Shown: piece after piece, positions 34,963 through 45,644 of the stretch
Numbering within the stretch: position 1 is the stretch's first letter
Layout of the letters: every line of letters begins with the position of its first letter
Assembly: GCA_942493145.1 (NCBI GenBank)
Contig: OW818679.1
Coordinates: forward strand, 3,224,001-3,288,000
Direction: 5' to 3'
Length of the DNA stretch: 64,000 nt
Source: ENR-C20 sp942493145
GTDB lineage: Bacteria; Bacillota; Clostridia; Acetivibrionales; DTU013
Notes under the pieces: generated by a model
Seen by the model: only the letters and a program-made list of their open reading frames with translations
Database searches by the model: none
What the model was told of the DNA's origin: nothing
Translations under genes and position numbers: made by a program

Positions 34963-37900
34963 CTACAGATCCTTGCTTATGTGCCAGCCTACACTGCCGC
35001 CGATATCCGTGAGCCATAGGTCGACATGGTAGCTGATTCTTGCACTGGCATCCAGATGCCAGCCGGATGTGTTCTCCAGGGTTCCTTCCGCATTCAGCAT
35101 AAGGCTGATGACCCTGAATCTCTTGCCCATAGCCTTGACACCGCCTTCAATTCCACCGTACAAGTATGCATGCAGGTATAATTTCTGGGAATCGATAAGG
35201 TAGTAGCCGTCAGCTCCGATCCCCAGATAGCCACGTACATATACTATTCCTAATGTTATATCCCCCGTGTCGAAGCTTAAGCCACCCTGGGCCTTGATAT
35301 AGCTTTCATCGATTTGCGAATACCTTAAGGCAACACCGAACCAGACCTCGCCGAATCCCCCGAATGAAGCACTCAGGGCTGTCGGATAACCCACACGGAA
35401 GTCCCAGTAATCCGGGCAGATTTCAAAACCGATATCCCCGTTCACATAGAACCCATACATTCCGAAATCATCCAGAGTTAGGCTGAACTGGAACAGACGC
35501 CTGTCATGGTAGTATCCCATTCGCACCGTCCCCATCTTTTCGAGCGAGTCATTGTCGGTGCCGTACAGGCCGGCAACGCTGGTCGGGCCGAAGAAGAAAC
35601 CTCCCATTTCTACAGTAGGACCCTTTTCGACTATGATATACATGTTCCTTACCTGGCCGAGACATAATGCGCCATATTTGAGATACATGCAGGCCGATAG
35701 CGCGAAGAAATAGTTACCTTCACTCGTCCTGTTTACAGCCAGCCCGTCTAAGGATGCAAACAAGCTGTCTTTTTCATTTGAGAAGTTGAAGGTTCCGTCT
35801 TCGTTCTTATCCAAGTCGAGATTATAACCTATCATCCCGGTTATGTCGTTGATTTCACCGTAAGTGAAGGATATCCCCTGTGTTGGATTACTGTAATATA
35901 TTGCTATGGCAAAGAAGGATCGGCTCATTTTCTTGTCGTATCCTATACGGGCATTCACCTGTATGGGCGAATCCCCAAAGTCAGCGGCACCGTTGAAAGC
36001 CGCTTCCAGTCCGCTGGTATCATATTCCACTATTCCGTCATCACCTGAAGGAGGAAGCGGAGTACCTACACCGTCGAACTTAGCGAAATCTTCAAAATCC
36101 ATATTGATAGCAGATTTTGAATCATTATACCTGAACTCCGGATTATTGAAAGACGCTCCTATGATGATTCTGTCCACATCCTGATTGGCATCGGAAGGCA
36201 GGTTGTCGGAAAGCTGCATGCCTCCCCATAGTGTCATCGTCGTATCGTATGCCGTTCCTGAATAGGTATCATTTGTTATCTGGTTACCTGTCAGTGCGGT
36301 TATCATGGACAGTGCCCGCACCTCCATGGGGAAGTCATGGAACTCGACCAGATAAGGCTTGTCGAAAAGGGCACGTCCATATTCGCTGGCCTCATCCTCG
36401 ACCTTTACCTTCTCCACATCCGAAGGAATCATCAATTCTGTGAACTGCATATCTTTCAGAGTCATCTTTTCCTTTTCAAAGCCCATGTCAATGGTTCCGT
36501 CTATATGCATACCTTTTTCATCAAGATATCCGTTCAACACCTTCATCTTTAATTTTCCCTTACCTGATGGGTCGAATTTGTCGGTTTCCAGTACGGAACA
36601 TACAAGCTTGTTGCCTTTGTCTTCATCAGTATAGATGCTTACCTTGAGCCTGCTGTTAAGCATTGGTACTGCCACGTCGCCCTCTATCTGCATATTGGTT
36701 ATGTTGTTGTACAAATCTATTACAATATTGAATATCATTACGTCAGTGAAGCCTCCCAGTGCTTCTCCGAAGTTTGCAGACACCCCTTCCGGTGTATATG
36801 CCTGGTTCTGGTAAAAGAATCCGTTCTGGTCGTATAGCAGCTCCCCATCCTCGACATTGAACCGTACACGTTTACCGGCATCAGTCTGGACATAACTCGG
36901 AGGCAGTGATACATTACCATACTTGACTACTACTCCCATCCATTCCGGAAGCTTGGTGTCCTCCGGCGCGTCACCGTTGTAAACCGTTTCCCTGGTAAGA
37001 TCCACTGCGACCTTGCCGGGAGTCGCTCCCAAAGCTTCAGAGGAGCCGGTATCGAAAATTGTTGAAAGTGGTGTCTGGCCTACCAGGGTAGGCGTCATAG
37101 TGGTCTCTTCAATGATAAAACCTTTTCCATCCCAGTTCTTGACACTGTACGGTATGGAGGACACTATCTCGTTAGTGTCCTCCAGTGCTTCCGGAGCTAC
37201 GAGTAAGGCATTGGACTGGGCAAGCTCAGCCATATAGCACAAGCCGCCGTTTACCATCTGCACCTCCTGTGCGGTAAGCCCGGCAGTAGTTGCCAGTGTT
37301 GCTCCTGAAGCTGATGAACCAGAACTTGTCGATAGGTTTGTGATATTTCTTACTCTATCAAGAGTAACGTTCTTTGCTGCAATAATGCTTATGCTGTCAG
37401 GGTCTTTCGGTATTTCATCCTTGAAGGTAGAAAACGGCGTCATGACCTTGCCGTTTATAAAGCTGCCTGCAGTGTCTATACTGCCGCTGCTATAAACCAG
37501 TGCTGCATTTTTGGCGGCTATATAAAGTCCTGCAGGTATAACCGTCCTAATGCCCTGCGAATACTTACCGATTACCAGCTTGAAGCTTCCGCTCAACCTT
37601 CCCTGTGAATCAAAGCCTGCAATTACATTACTGAACTCAAAGCCCTTGTTGTTTACAGTTTCAAGACCCATACTTGTCTCAACAGTTACACTATGAAGGT
37701 TAATAAAGCCTGTACCGTACGTAACTACTGATTTTAAGCCGGTATTTCCTCCGGCGGCTGTCTTGGCCGTCGGTGTACCTGTAGAGGCATAGCTATTCAG
37801 ATTTATTGATATCTTGCTGATACCTGTAAATGTGAGGTTTTCGTAATGGAATACAGGTATATCAGTTACATGTATCACACCGATGGGTGTAATGGCGGAT

Positions 37901-40900
37901 TCATTAAGGTCGAGCGTAAGCATATCGCCCAACATATTGCCCGATTCCCTTTTGACATATCCGCTTACAGTAGATTTTATACCCTGTGTCAACAGTTTTA
38001 TAGTCTTAATGTACACACCTGTGCTTCCGATAGTCACAGCAGCCTTTTGAGAGGCAGCTCCGTCGGTTATCACATTTCCATTAAATTTGTTTATAGTCAC
38101 ATAGACAGGTATCTGCCAGCCTCCCTCCATATTCAGTGTTCCTTCACCGCTTCCTTTTAGCATGCCTGCAATACTGATGTCGGATATGGTGAACCCGTTC
38201 AGCAGCATTGTGTCAGAAATAAAGGTGCCGGGCTTAACCTCCAGGTTGGGTTTGATGCTTGGGACAACGATTGAAGGCGAAGCGGTCGGCTTTGGAGTAG
38301 AAGTTGGTGCTGCTGTGGTTGACATTGTAGTCGGTGGCCTTGTATATGACGTAGTAGGGGCTGGCGTAGGCGTGGGAGTTGGCCTTGTATACTCTGTTGG
38401 CGCAGGTGTTGATGGCGCAAACGTAAATGGCTTGAAGGTCTTAATTATTATCGGTGGTAATGTCGGCACTGAAGTTGGCCTTATAATTGAGGCATAAGTC
38501 TGTCTTGACGTTTTGACCTCCGATACCAACCTTCTTGAATCACTATCAATTGAACCCCTGGATACAGTCTTTTCAGTCTGGTCGTTCATGGCCACTGTAG
38601 TTGAGCCCTTTGCATCATTTAAATCGTAAGTTGACGAAATTGTCCTGAATTTATTGTTGGGGATCATGTTTTTTGGCTCAATTTTAGCTATGACAGCTTC
38701 GGAGAATTCCGAAATGTATCCTGCGGTATCAACCACCTTGACTTTGTACCAGTTTTCGGCCGTCAGGTTGGCATTTTCATCCTTGTATGAAGTCTCATCA
38801 TTAGGTATGAGACCACTTGCCTGATAATATGGACCGTTTTGGGTATTGCTCCTGTAGAGAATATACCCTGCAATATATTCCTTGCTTTCCTTGGTTGTGA
38901 GGTTGGGGTCCTTGGCCGCATACCACTTGATCAGAGGTTTACCGCCTGAATTCTCCCAGCTCAGGTTTGTGACAGGTGGAAACGCCTCTCCCTTCCTTGT
39001 GAATACCGATACCGGTTCGGGCTTGTTCGAACCCAGGTTGTCGTCGTTCCAGGCCTGCACTGTATAAAGATAGGTATTCCCGAAGAGCACATCACTGTCG
39101 GCAAAGCTCAATTCTCCGGAAGATTCCTCTCCCTGGGCTATGTTGACCTCGCCTACCTTCTTCCATAACACCTGCATGGCTGCTTCCATATCCAGTTCAC
39201 TATAGGGCGACACCGCCAGCACGCCATATTTATCTACCAGCTTGGAGTAAACGTCCAGCTTGCTGCTGAGGGATGCACTCTGCATGCTGCTTTTTACCTC
39301 CGTGGCAGTTTTCAGCTGTAGTGTCTTGAACTTTCCGGCAACAGCTGCATTAGCTGCAGTGGCAGACTTCCGCAATCCTGTTCCAAGTGACAGTGTGACG
39401 GCTGTCTTTGTCTTGTCCGGGTTGGCATAGTAGATATTATTAACAAACTTCTGGCTGAAAAGAGTCTCAAATACCTCAGGCGCCAGCTGTTTTACCATTT
39501 GGATGTCTGCCTCCTGCACCCTCGGAACCATATAGCGGTAGATCTCATATTTTGAGGCATGGGGAACTCCCACCCAATGAACCGTGTTGACCGCTTTTTT
39601 TGAAAAAGGCATCAGCATGGTCGGTACCTGCGGAGGTGAAGTGGCAGGTACACGGTACTGCGTAATGCTGCCCTCCTTGGCATCTACACCCCAGGTGCTC
39701 ACAGACACCACCTTGAAATAATAATAGTGGGCATAGGTCTGATCCACCTTCTCGGAATAGGTGTTATATTTGATATGGTCTGCGACCATCATCCATTCAA
39801 GGTCAGACATCTTCTCGTTATCCTTGAAGTATGGCACCTCGGCTCGGTATACCCTGTAATACGACACCTGCTGATCATCGGGACGGTCCCATTCAAGCAT
39901 TATCCAGCCCGCAGGAAGGAAGGTCCTGAAACCGTTCAGTTCAGGCGTATCAATTTCATCAGGCAACAGGCAAACCATGTAAAGGTATAGCCTTCCATCC
40001 TTCTCCTCAACCTTATCTGTGATCTGGTTGCTTTGAACATTATTACCTACAAGGGTCCAGAGGAAATTCTGAACGAGTCCCTCCTCTGTAAGGCCTGAAA
40101 TATCTTCCAGAGTTTTATTATCCGAGTAAGCCCTGTATACCAGATAACCCGCAACACCACTCCCGGAATAATGATACCAGGAGACTGACGCTGACCCGTC
40201 CGGCTCAAGGTCTTCGCCTTTCAGGACAATTATATCGTGTATGTCCCGCGCATTTGGCAGGTTGTTCTTTAAAAGAGAAAGTGCATCAGGTATTGCCATC
40301 CCCAGGCTCAGGCTTTCAGAAAAGGTATCGCCCGTCGAAGTATCCGTACTGACCTGCAGCGGTCCTGCCAGCTTCGCCTGATTGCTGACTGCCGTCTTGT
40401 TTCCCGACTGCACCTTTGTAAACCTCTCGAAAAATCCAGCCGGCATTGATGATTTATCGCTGACAAGCGAATTCTTTTTCATTGACGCCTCAGGGCTTAA
40501 AGCCTCAGCAGGCGCCTCGTCCAAAGGATAGCCTATGGTCTTTGATTCCGACCAATCGCTCTCATTTCCCCAGCTGTCAACAGCCGAGACCCAGTATTTG
40601 TAGTAATATCCAGGTTCAATTTCCGAATCGTAAAATAAGGTGTCTACTTTGGCCGGTGTTTTCGGTCTGATGAGGAACTTGGTTTTATTGATGTTCGTGG
40701 CTACCCTCGGGACATCATCAACCATATAAGGTTCTACATTGATCCTCACAAGCTCTTCCGGTGTGTCAAAGGATCCGGTACCATAAGCCTTGCATCTGTA
40801 TATCACGAATATGTTCGTATCATTGGTCACTCTGGAAATCGGAAGTATTACGCCCTTCTTTTTTGAGTTGTAGCTGATGACGTCGGAATAGGATAAGGGC

Positions 40901-42687
40901 GACCTTTCCTTTTTGACCTTGGCGGAAAGATCCGGCTGCCCAACCGATGGGGCCGTTGGCGGAGCAACCTTGCAGACCTTAATGTCCAGTGCCGTTGAAT
41001 ACTCGCTGAACCTTCCAAAGACATCCAGAGCATGTATCCTGTATGAGGCCTCCTCACCATTCTTAAGCTCACTGTCCACGAAGAATATTGGGACTTCAAA
41101 CAGTATGCCGTCCTCATCCTCATTATATGTAATAGCTACCGGGAGGTCATTTATCTTTGAATATTCGGCTTCTCCCTTTTTCTTTCTTTCTATGTTATAT
41201 CCAGAAATTATACTCCTGTCATAATCGCTGGTTGGAGCCTGCCATCTCAGCGATACCACATTGTCCATTCCATAGCCGTCCAGGCCCTGAGGCGTCCCGA
41301 CAGGTGTTTCGACACCGTACCTTATTGTGATTTTGTACTCCTTATCAAGCTCTTCCCCGGCTGCCAGCTTTTTCAGTGTGTGAAGATCGACTTCCGGTGT
41401 GCCTACAGGTACAACGCTGTAATTTACCGGGTCATTCACATTCAGTCCTTCCTGGTTTTCCAGGTTATCCTCATATCCCAGACCTGACGACCCTGCAAAC
41501 TCCGGATCTATCAATGCTTTGGTAATGATGTTGTTACGGGCGTCCATTATTTCAGACAATTTCATTTCTTTCGAGCCCAATACATTATCTGATGTTGTAA
41601 TCCCTGCATCAACTGTGCTCAGCTTCTTGAATGACGATGCAGAATCTGAAGATAAAGCGGAACCCGGAGACATGTTGCCACTGATATTGGCTTTGACCCC
41701 ACTAATGCTTTTTAACAATACAGTCGGTAATGCATCTATGTCTTTTGCAAGATGGAATGATGATGAAGCATAGGCGTCGGATGCCGGTACTTTGGCTTCA
41801 ATGCTTCCAGGTACTGAAAGCATCGAATCACGACTCAGCTTGAAATCCTGGTCCCCCATTATCCTTGTTTTGGTGGAATTTACAACCGCCTTGCTGTAAA
41901 TATCTGAATTGAACTCTTCCAGTGACTTGTAGCCAAGCGCGTTTATTTCCGTATCATCCAGCCTGGCATTATTATAAATATCCGTTATGATATCCGAAGA
42001 TTCCAGTCCCTTGGCAGCCAGCTTACCTGCGAGCTGGTTTATTGAGTTTTCATTGCCCAATCCGGTTGCTATTTTTTCCGTCTTTCCATTTATAGTCCTG
42101 AAAACATCATAGCCACTTTCCGGAATCCATTCATCCTCCGGAGTCCAGCGTAATATAACCTTGTCGGGTGTTGTCCAGGTCCCCTTTATTGGTCCGTTGT
42201 AAACACTTATCACTCCGGGTTTTGAAGAAAAAAGCGACGTTATTTTTGCATCAATCTTCCTCAGTTCGTTTGTCGTCAGGTTCATGCCCGATAATCCCAA
42301 TACCTGCTGCTGACCGTAAGATGACAATAAGGCCTTAACCTCGGTCTGAAAGGTTTTCAAGCCCTCCATTTCCGATCTGGAATGCACCAGATCGGTAAGT
42401 GTCGTTGAACCCATCAGGGATTCTTTAAGCTGCGAAGATAACAGGAATGATTTTATAGTTATATTGTCTGAGACAAGAAAATCCTGCATCGCCAGGTTTT
42501 CAGGATCGGTTTCTGACTCAATCACATAAGGCCTGTCCGGGAATACAATTTCTTTACTGGTGATTACAGCAGACTTGCCTATGTCCTTGTAGACCACCGA
42601 TTTCCTGTTGGTACAGCCCGCTAGTCCTGAGACAGGCAGCATAACAATAATCAAAAATACTGACAGAATCCTGAAAAAAGCTTTCAT
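34963..42687 (-). CDS. Giant surface lipoprotein with fibronectin-III modules
   Basis: The product is 2574 residues. A lipoprotein signal peptide ends VSGLAGC. Residues 30-165 are helical and unmatched. From about 165 to 1400 at least five fibronectin-III-like modules recur (for example SGYDVFRT near 190, SGYNIERK near 495, AGYLVYRA near 845 and AGYILYRS near 1285). A Thr/Pro-rich linker lies at about 1405-1480. The C-terminal 1090 residues are a beta-rich repetitive region with many Gly/Tyr/Phe strands and no family I recognise, ending with amphipathic strands (GIGADGYYLIDSQKLYLHAY). It is probably exported and cell-surface bound. The palindromic repeat occurs on both sides of its interval. 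Function unknown; an adhesin, cell-wall or extracellular-assembly role is possible. Confidence 0.8.
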   Translation of the reverse strand: MKAFFRILSVFLIIVMLPVSGLAGCTNRKSVVYKDIGKSAVITSKEIVFPDRPYVIESETDPENLAMQDFLVSDNITIKSFLLSSQLKESLMGSTTLTDLVHSRSEMEGLKTFQTEVKALLSSYGQQQVLGLSGMNLTTNELRKIDAKITSLFSSKPGVISVYNGPIKGTWTTPDKVILRWTPEDEWIPESGYDVFRTINGKTEKIATGLGNENSINQLAGKLAAKGLESSDIITDIYNNARLDDTEINALGYKSLEEFNSDIYSKAVVNSTKTRIMGDQDFKLSRDSMLSVPGSIEAKVPASDAYASSSFHLAKDIDALPTVLLKSISGVKANISGNMSPGSALSSDSASSFKKLSTVDAGITTSDNVLGSKEMKLSEIMDARNNIITKALIDPEFAGSSGLGYEDNLENQEGLNVNDPVNYSVVPVGTPEVDLHTLKKLAAGEELDKEYKITIRYGVETPVGTPQGLDGYGMDNVVSLRWQAPTSDYDRSIISGYNIERKKKGEAEYSKINDLPVAITYNEDEDGILFEVPIFFVDSELKNGEEASYRIHALDVFGRFSEYSTALDIKVCKVAPPTAPSVGQPDLSAKVKKERSPLSYSDVISYNSKKKGVILPISRVTNDTNIFVIYRCKAYGTGSFDTPEELVRINVEPYMVDDVPRVATNINKTKFLIRPKTPAKVDTLFYDSEIEPGYYYKYWVSAVDSWGNESDWSESKTIGYPLDEAPAEALSPEASMKKNSLVSDKSSMPAGFFERFTKVQSGNKTAVSNQAKLAGPLQVSTDTSTGDTFSESLSLGMAIPDALSLLKNNLPNARDIHDIIVLKGEDLEPDGSASVSWYHYSGSGVAGYLVYRAYSDNKTLEDISGLTEEGLVQNFLWTLVGNNVQSNQITDKVEEKDGRLYLYMVCLLPDEIDTPELNGFRTFLPAGWIMLEWDRPDDQQVSYYRVYRAEVPYFKDNEKMSDLEWMMVADHIKYNTYSEKVDQTYAHYYYFKVVSVSTWGVDAKEGSITQYRVPATSPPQVPTMLMPFSKKAVNTVHWVGVPHASKYEIYRYMVPRVQEADIQMVKQLAPEVFETLFSQKFVNNIYYANPDKTKTAVTLSLGTGLRKSATAANAAVAGKFKTLQLKTATEVKSSMQSASLSSKLDVYSKLVDKYGVLAVSPYSELDMEAAMQVLWKKVGEVNIAQGEESSGELSFADSDVLFGNTYLYTVQAWNDDNLGSNKPEPVSVFTRKGEAFPPVTNLSWENSGGKPLIKWYAAKDPNLTTKESKEYIAGYILYRSNTQNGPYYQASGLIPNDETSYKDENANLTAENWYKVKVVDTAGYISEFSEAVIAKIEPKNMIPNNKFRTISSTYDLNDAKGSTTVAMNDQTEKTVSRGSIDSDSRRLVSEVKTSRQTYASIIRPTSVPTLPPIIIKTFKPFTFAPSTPAPTEYTRPTPTPTPAPTTSYTRPPTTMSTTAAPTSTPKPTASPSIVVPSIKPNLEVKPGTFISDTMLLNGFTISDISIAGMLKGSGEGTLNMEGGWQIPVYVTINKFNGNVITDGAASQKAAVTIGSTGVYIKTIKLLTQGIKSTVSGYVKRESGNMLGDMLTLDLNESAITPIGVIHVTDIPVFHYENLTFTGISKISINLNSYASTGTPTAKTAAGGNTGLKSVVTYGTGFINLHSVTVETSMGLETVNNKGFEFSNVIAGFDSQGRLSGSFKLVIGKYSQGIRTVIPAGLYIAAKNAALVYSSGSIDTAGSFINGKVMTPFSTFKDEIPKDPDSISIIAAKNVTLDRVRNITNLSTSSGSSASGATLATTAGLTAQEVQMVNGGLCYMAELAQSNALLVAPEALEDTNEIVSSIPYSVKNWDGKGFIIEETTMTPTLVGQTPLSTIFDTGSSEALGATPGKVAVDLTRETVYNGDAPEDTKLPEWMGVVVKYGNVSLPPSYVQTDAGKRVRFNVEDGELLYDQNGFFYQNQAYTPEGVSANFGEALGGFTDVMIFNIVIDLYNNITNMQIEGDVAVPMLNSRLKVSIYTDEDKGNKLVCSVLETDKFDPSGKGKLKMKVLNGYLDEKGMHIDGTIDMGFEKEKMTLKDMQFTELMIPSDVEKVKVEDEASEYGRALFDKPYLVEFHDFPMEVRALSMITALTGNQITNDTYSGTAYDTTMTLWGGMQLSDNLPSDANQDVDRIIIGASFNNPEFRYNDSKSAINMDFEDFAKFDGVGTPLPPSGDDGIVEYDTSGLEAAFNGAADFGDSPIQVNARIGYDKKMSRSFFAIAIYYSNPTQGISFTYGEINDITGMIGYNLDLDKNEDGTFNFSNEKDSLFASLDGLAVNRTSEGNYFFALSACMYLKYGALCLGQVRNMYIIVEKGPTVEMGGFFFGPTSVAGLYGTDNDSLEKMGTVRMGYYHDRRLFQFSLTLDDFGMYGFYVNGDIGFEICPDYWDFRVGYPTALSASFGGFGEVWFGVALRYSQIDESYIKAQGGLSFDTGDITLGIVYVRGYLGIGADGYYLIDSQKLYLHAYLYGGIEGGVKAMGKRFRVISLMLNAEGTLENTSGWHLDASARISYHVDLWLTDIGGSVGWHISKDL

Positions 42688-42847
42688 TGATGAATTCGCC
42701 TCACAATCTAATTTAAGATATTTCTGGAATTATCATCGCCATTTTATAGGAATAATCTATGCAATTATATTGAGTTTATTGTAATCCGGTAGCGTTATAT
42801 AAGCGTGAAATGTATGAAAAAAGATATCATGAAGAATAAAGGCAGCT

Positions 42848-42978
42848 GAAACAGGGACACACCTCAGACCCGTGAGGAATACCCCCTGCTCAAGGTGCTC
42901 AGTCATCGGATAATTCAAACAGGGACACACCTCAGACCCGTGAGGAATACCCCCTGCAAGAGATGTGTCCCTGCACCT
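42848..42978. repeat. Palindromic intergenic repeat, copy B, downstream of metY
   Basis: Two near-identical units (AACAGGGACACACCTCAGAC at 42849 and 42918, each followed by CCGTGAGGAATACCCCCTGC) end in AGATGTGTCCCTGCACC. The same architecture and orientation occur at 34821-34960. The element touches the metY stop at 42978, so on the minus strand it acts as the region where metY transcription would end. Confidence 0.85.
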
Positions 42979-44243
42979 TATACTGTTTCCATTGCCTGTT
43001 TTATGTCATTTATTATATCTTCAATGTTTTCGAGTCCTACAGAGAACCTTATCATTCCCGGGTTAATCCCCGCTGCGATTAACTGGGCATCAGTCAGTTG
43101 CCGGTGTGTCGAGCTTGCAGGATGAAGAACGCAAGTACGTATATCTGCCACATGGACGACATTTGAAGCAAGCTTTAGTCCGTCCATGAATCTTACTGCT
43201 GCTTCCCTTCCTCCTTTTACAGTTAATGAAAGAACGCCGCTGCAGCCGTCCGGAAGATATTTCCCTGCGAGTTCATTATACTTGTCACCTTTTAATGCCG
43301 GATAATTGATGGTTTCTATCTTATCAGACATTTTTAGATATTCAGCCACCTTTTCAGCATTCCTGCAGTGTCTTTCCATCCTCACAGGAAGGGTCTCAAG
43401 CCCAAGGTTGAGGAGGAAGGCTGCATTTGCCGAAGGGTAGGCTCCTATATCCCTCATCATCTGTACTCTGGCTTTTGTAATATATGCAGCTTTTCCGAAA
43501 TCCTTGGGATAAACCACTCCATGGTAGGATTCGTCAGGCTGGGTCATTTCCGGGAACTTGCCGCTGGTCCAATCGAAATTCCCGCTGTCTACTATAACTC
43601 CGCCAACCTGTACGGCATGACCATCCATATACTTGGTAGTCGAGTGAACAACTATGTCGGCACCGAATTCAAAAGGTCTGCAAAGTACAGGCGTCGCAAA
43701 GGTGTTATCAACAATCAGCGGCACCAGATTCCTATGGGCAATCCTTGCGAACTTCTCAATATCAAATACCGAAATAGCCGGGTTTGCTATGGTTTCACCG
43801 AATACCGCCTTAGTATTGGCTTTGAAGTACTTCTGTATCTCTTCTTCCGAATCGTCCGGATCTACAAATGTACATTCTATCCCAAACCTTTTCAATGTGA
43901 CGGCAAAAAGGTTTATAGTACCTCCATAGATTTTTGAAGCACTGATGAAGTGATCCCCGGCCTTTAAAATATTGACGATACTTATCATCGAAGCAGCTTG
44001 TCCGGATGTGGTGCACAGCGCACCCACTCCGCCTTCAAGTGCGGCTATTTTCTTTTCTACAGCCTCCACCGTGGGATTTGATATTCGGGAATACATATGG
44101 CCCTCAACTGAAAGATCAAACAACTTTCCGATATGGTCGGTAGAATCGTAGGTATATGTAGTACTCTGATAAATAGGTAAAACCCTTGTTTCGCCATTTC
44201 CGGGCTTATAACCCTCATGCAGGCACTTGGTTTCTATTTTCAA
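42978..44243 (-). CDS. metY: O-acetylhomoserine sulfhydrylase (MetY)
   Basis: The product is 421 residues from a TTG start at 44243, preceded by AAGGGGG nine bases before; the in-frame ATG at 44294 has no ribosome site. The PLP-dependent Cys/Met-metabolism fold is clear, with STTKYMDGHAVQVGG around the catalytic Lys and GHMYSRISNPTVEAVE near residue 60. The length of about 420 and the opening KIETKCLHEGYKPGNGE fit MetY rather than MetB or MetC. It adds sulfide to O-acetylhomoserine to make homocysteine. The Ldh2-type gene lies 69 bases upstream. Confidence 0.9.
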   Translation of the reverse strand: MKIETKCLHEGYKPGNGETRVLPIYQSTTYTYDSTDHIGKLFDLSVEGHMYSRISNPTVEAVEKKIAALEGGVGALCTTSGQAASMISIVNILKAGDHFISASKIYGGTINLFAVTLKRFGIECTFVDPDDSEEEIQKYFKANTKAVFGETIANPAISVFDIEKFARIAHRNLVPLIVDNTFATPVLCRPFEFGADIVVHSTTKYMDGHAVQVGGVIVDSGNFDWTSGKFPEMTQPDESYHGVVYPKDFGKAAYITKARVQMMRDIGAYPSANAAFLLNLGLETLPVRMERHCRNAEKVAEYLKMSDKIETINYPALKGDKYNELAGKYLPDGCSGVLSLTVKGGREAAVRFMDGLKLASNVVHVADIRTCVLHPASSTHRQLTDAQLIAAGINPGMIRFSVGLENIEDIINDIKQAMETV

Positions 44244-44311
44244 TGGTCCATTCCCCCTTGGCAAATAATATTGGTGTCTTCTATTAAGTTTCAATTTTAA
44301 TATAACTTCAT

Positions 44312-45433
44312 TTAATAATCAAACGGAAATTTGTAATTATTCAGGCCAAGCTCCTTCTGCATGCTCAGGACTTCCTTCTGCAGTTCTGCATTCACCGGTA
44401 CGCCACTGTCCTTCCTGTCAAGCCATGCGAGGTATTCCTTTTCACCGGCGGTATATATCCTGTCCTGTCCCGGTGCCTTTCTCGAAGCACGGAGAGCCCT
44501 GAGTATATCACCCGTGGTCTTTTTGAAGGATTCCACATCTGTAAAAGCGTTTATGTCGATTGCCATGAAGAAATGGCCGAGGTGGTAGGGCACCTTTTTG
44601 CCATTCTCAAAGCCAAGCAGCATCTTCATGAAGCTGCCGCCCTGAAGTGCCGACGACAGAATCTCAACTACAGTTGCATATCCATATCCCTTATACCCGG
44701 CCAGCTCTTCACCGATACCGCCTAGAGGTGTCAGCGCCGCTGTTCCTTTTACAAGATCTTTCAAAATCTCATGGGTGTCGGTCCTGGCATTCCCGTTTTC
44801 GTCAATGACCCACCCCGAAGGAAGTTCCTTCCCAAGTTTGTCATATACCTCGATTTTGCCGCGCTGTGAAATTGAAGTTGCACAGTCAATGACAAAGGGG
44901 AATTCCTCATCGGTAGGCATGCCGAATACAAGCGGATTTGTACCGAGCATGTTTTCAACACCGAATGTCGGTGCAATGGAAGGGCGGGCATTGGTACCCG
45001 TAATACCTATCAGACCTGCATCCGATGCCATTGTGGCATAATAACCTGCAATTCCGTAATGTGTCGAGTTGCGCACAGCAACCATACCCATGCCGTACTT
45101 TTTAGCCTTTTCTATGGCCATCTTCATCGATCTGTATCCGATGACCTGTCCCATACCGTCATGTCCGTCAATTACTGCAGTTGTGGGGCCTTCCCTGACT
45201 ATTTCGAAATTGGTGACGGGAAATTGTATCCCATCCTTTATCCTGTCATAATATATGGTTTTCAGGCGGTTTATGCCATGTGAATCTATTCCCCTTTTGT
45301 CAGCCGTGATCAGGACATCAGAGCATATCCCGGCATCTCCTTCAGGAACTCCCAGCCCCTTGAATACATCTGTCATAAAACTTTCCATTGTGTTAAAATC
45401 AATCCTGACAATCTCGTTTGCCACAGTTTTCAC
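44312..45433 (-). CDS. Ldh2/malate-dehydrogenase-family oxidoreductase
   Basis: The product is 373 residues. The Ldh2 family is shown by KRGIDSHGINRL near residue 46, RNSTHYGIAGYYA near 120 and GTNPLVFGMP near 160. These NAD(P)-dependent enzymes reduce 2-oxo acids (malate, lactate, ureidoglycolate and others); the substrate is not predictable. No other gene of a clear pathway is adjacent except metY downstream, which is probably coincidental or cotranscribed. Confidence 0.87.
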   Translation of the reverse strand: MKTVANEIVRIDFNTMESFMTDVFKGLGVPEGDAGICSDVLITADKRGIDSHGINRLKTIYYDRIKDGIQFPVTNFEIVREGPTTAVIDGHDGMGQVIGYRSMKMAIEKAKKYGMGMVAVRNSTHYGIAGYYATMASDAGLIGITGTNARPSIAPTFGVENMLGTNPLVFGMPTDEEFPFVIDCATSISQRGKIEVYDKLGKELPSGWVIDENGNARTDTHEILKDLVKGTAALTPLGGIGEELAGYKGYGYATVVEILSSALQGGSFMKMLLGFENGKKVPYHLGHFFMAIDINAFTDVESFKKTTGDILRALRASRKAPGQDRIYTAGEKEYLAWLDRKDSGVPVNAELQKEVLSMQKELGLNNYKFPFDY

Positions 45434-45548
45434 CTCAATTTTAAATATACTTAATAAATTTCATTTTTGAAATTATACTATTTAATCCCATTATAGAATA
45501 TTATGGCCTGTACAACAAGCATTCATTATCAACCTGCAAAAGCCGTGC

Positions 45549-45590
45549 AAAAAAGCCTGCTGATGTCATTTTCACGAGCATCAGCAAGCC
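45549..45590 (-). terminator. Intrinsic terminator of the beta-propeller gene
   Basis: On the minus strand GCTTGCTGATG (45589-45579) pairs with CATCAGCAGGC (45565-45555), followed by TTTTTTGC. It lies 55 bases after the gene's stop. Confidence 0.85.
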
Positions 45591-45644
45591 TTGTCGAAAC
45601 AAATTATCAGATATTGAGTCCTACAAAACAGGGGCATGATTATA

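Noticed and set aside
38162..38497. Plus-strand frame opposite the Thr/Pro linker of the giant gene
   Set aside because: It is an antisense shadow of a low-complexity coding region, without a ribosome site.
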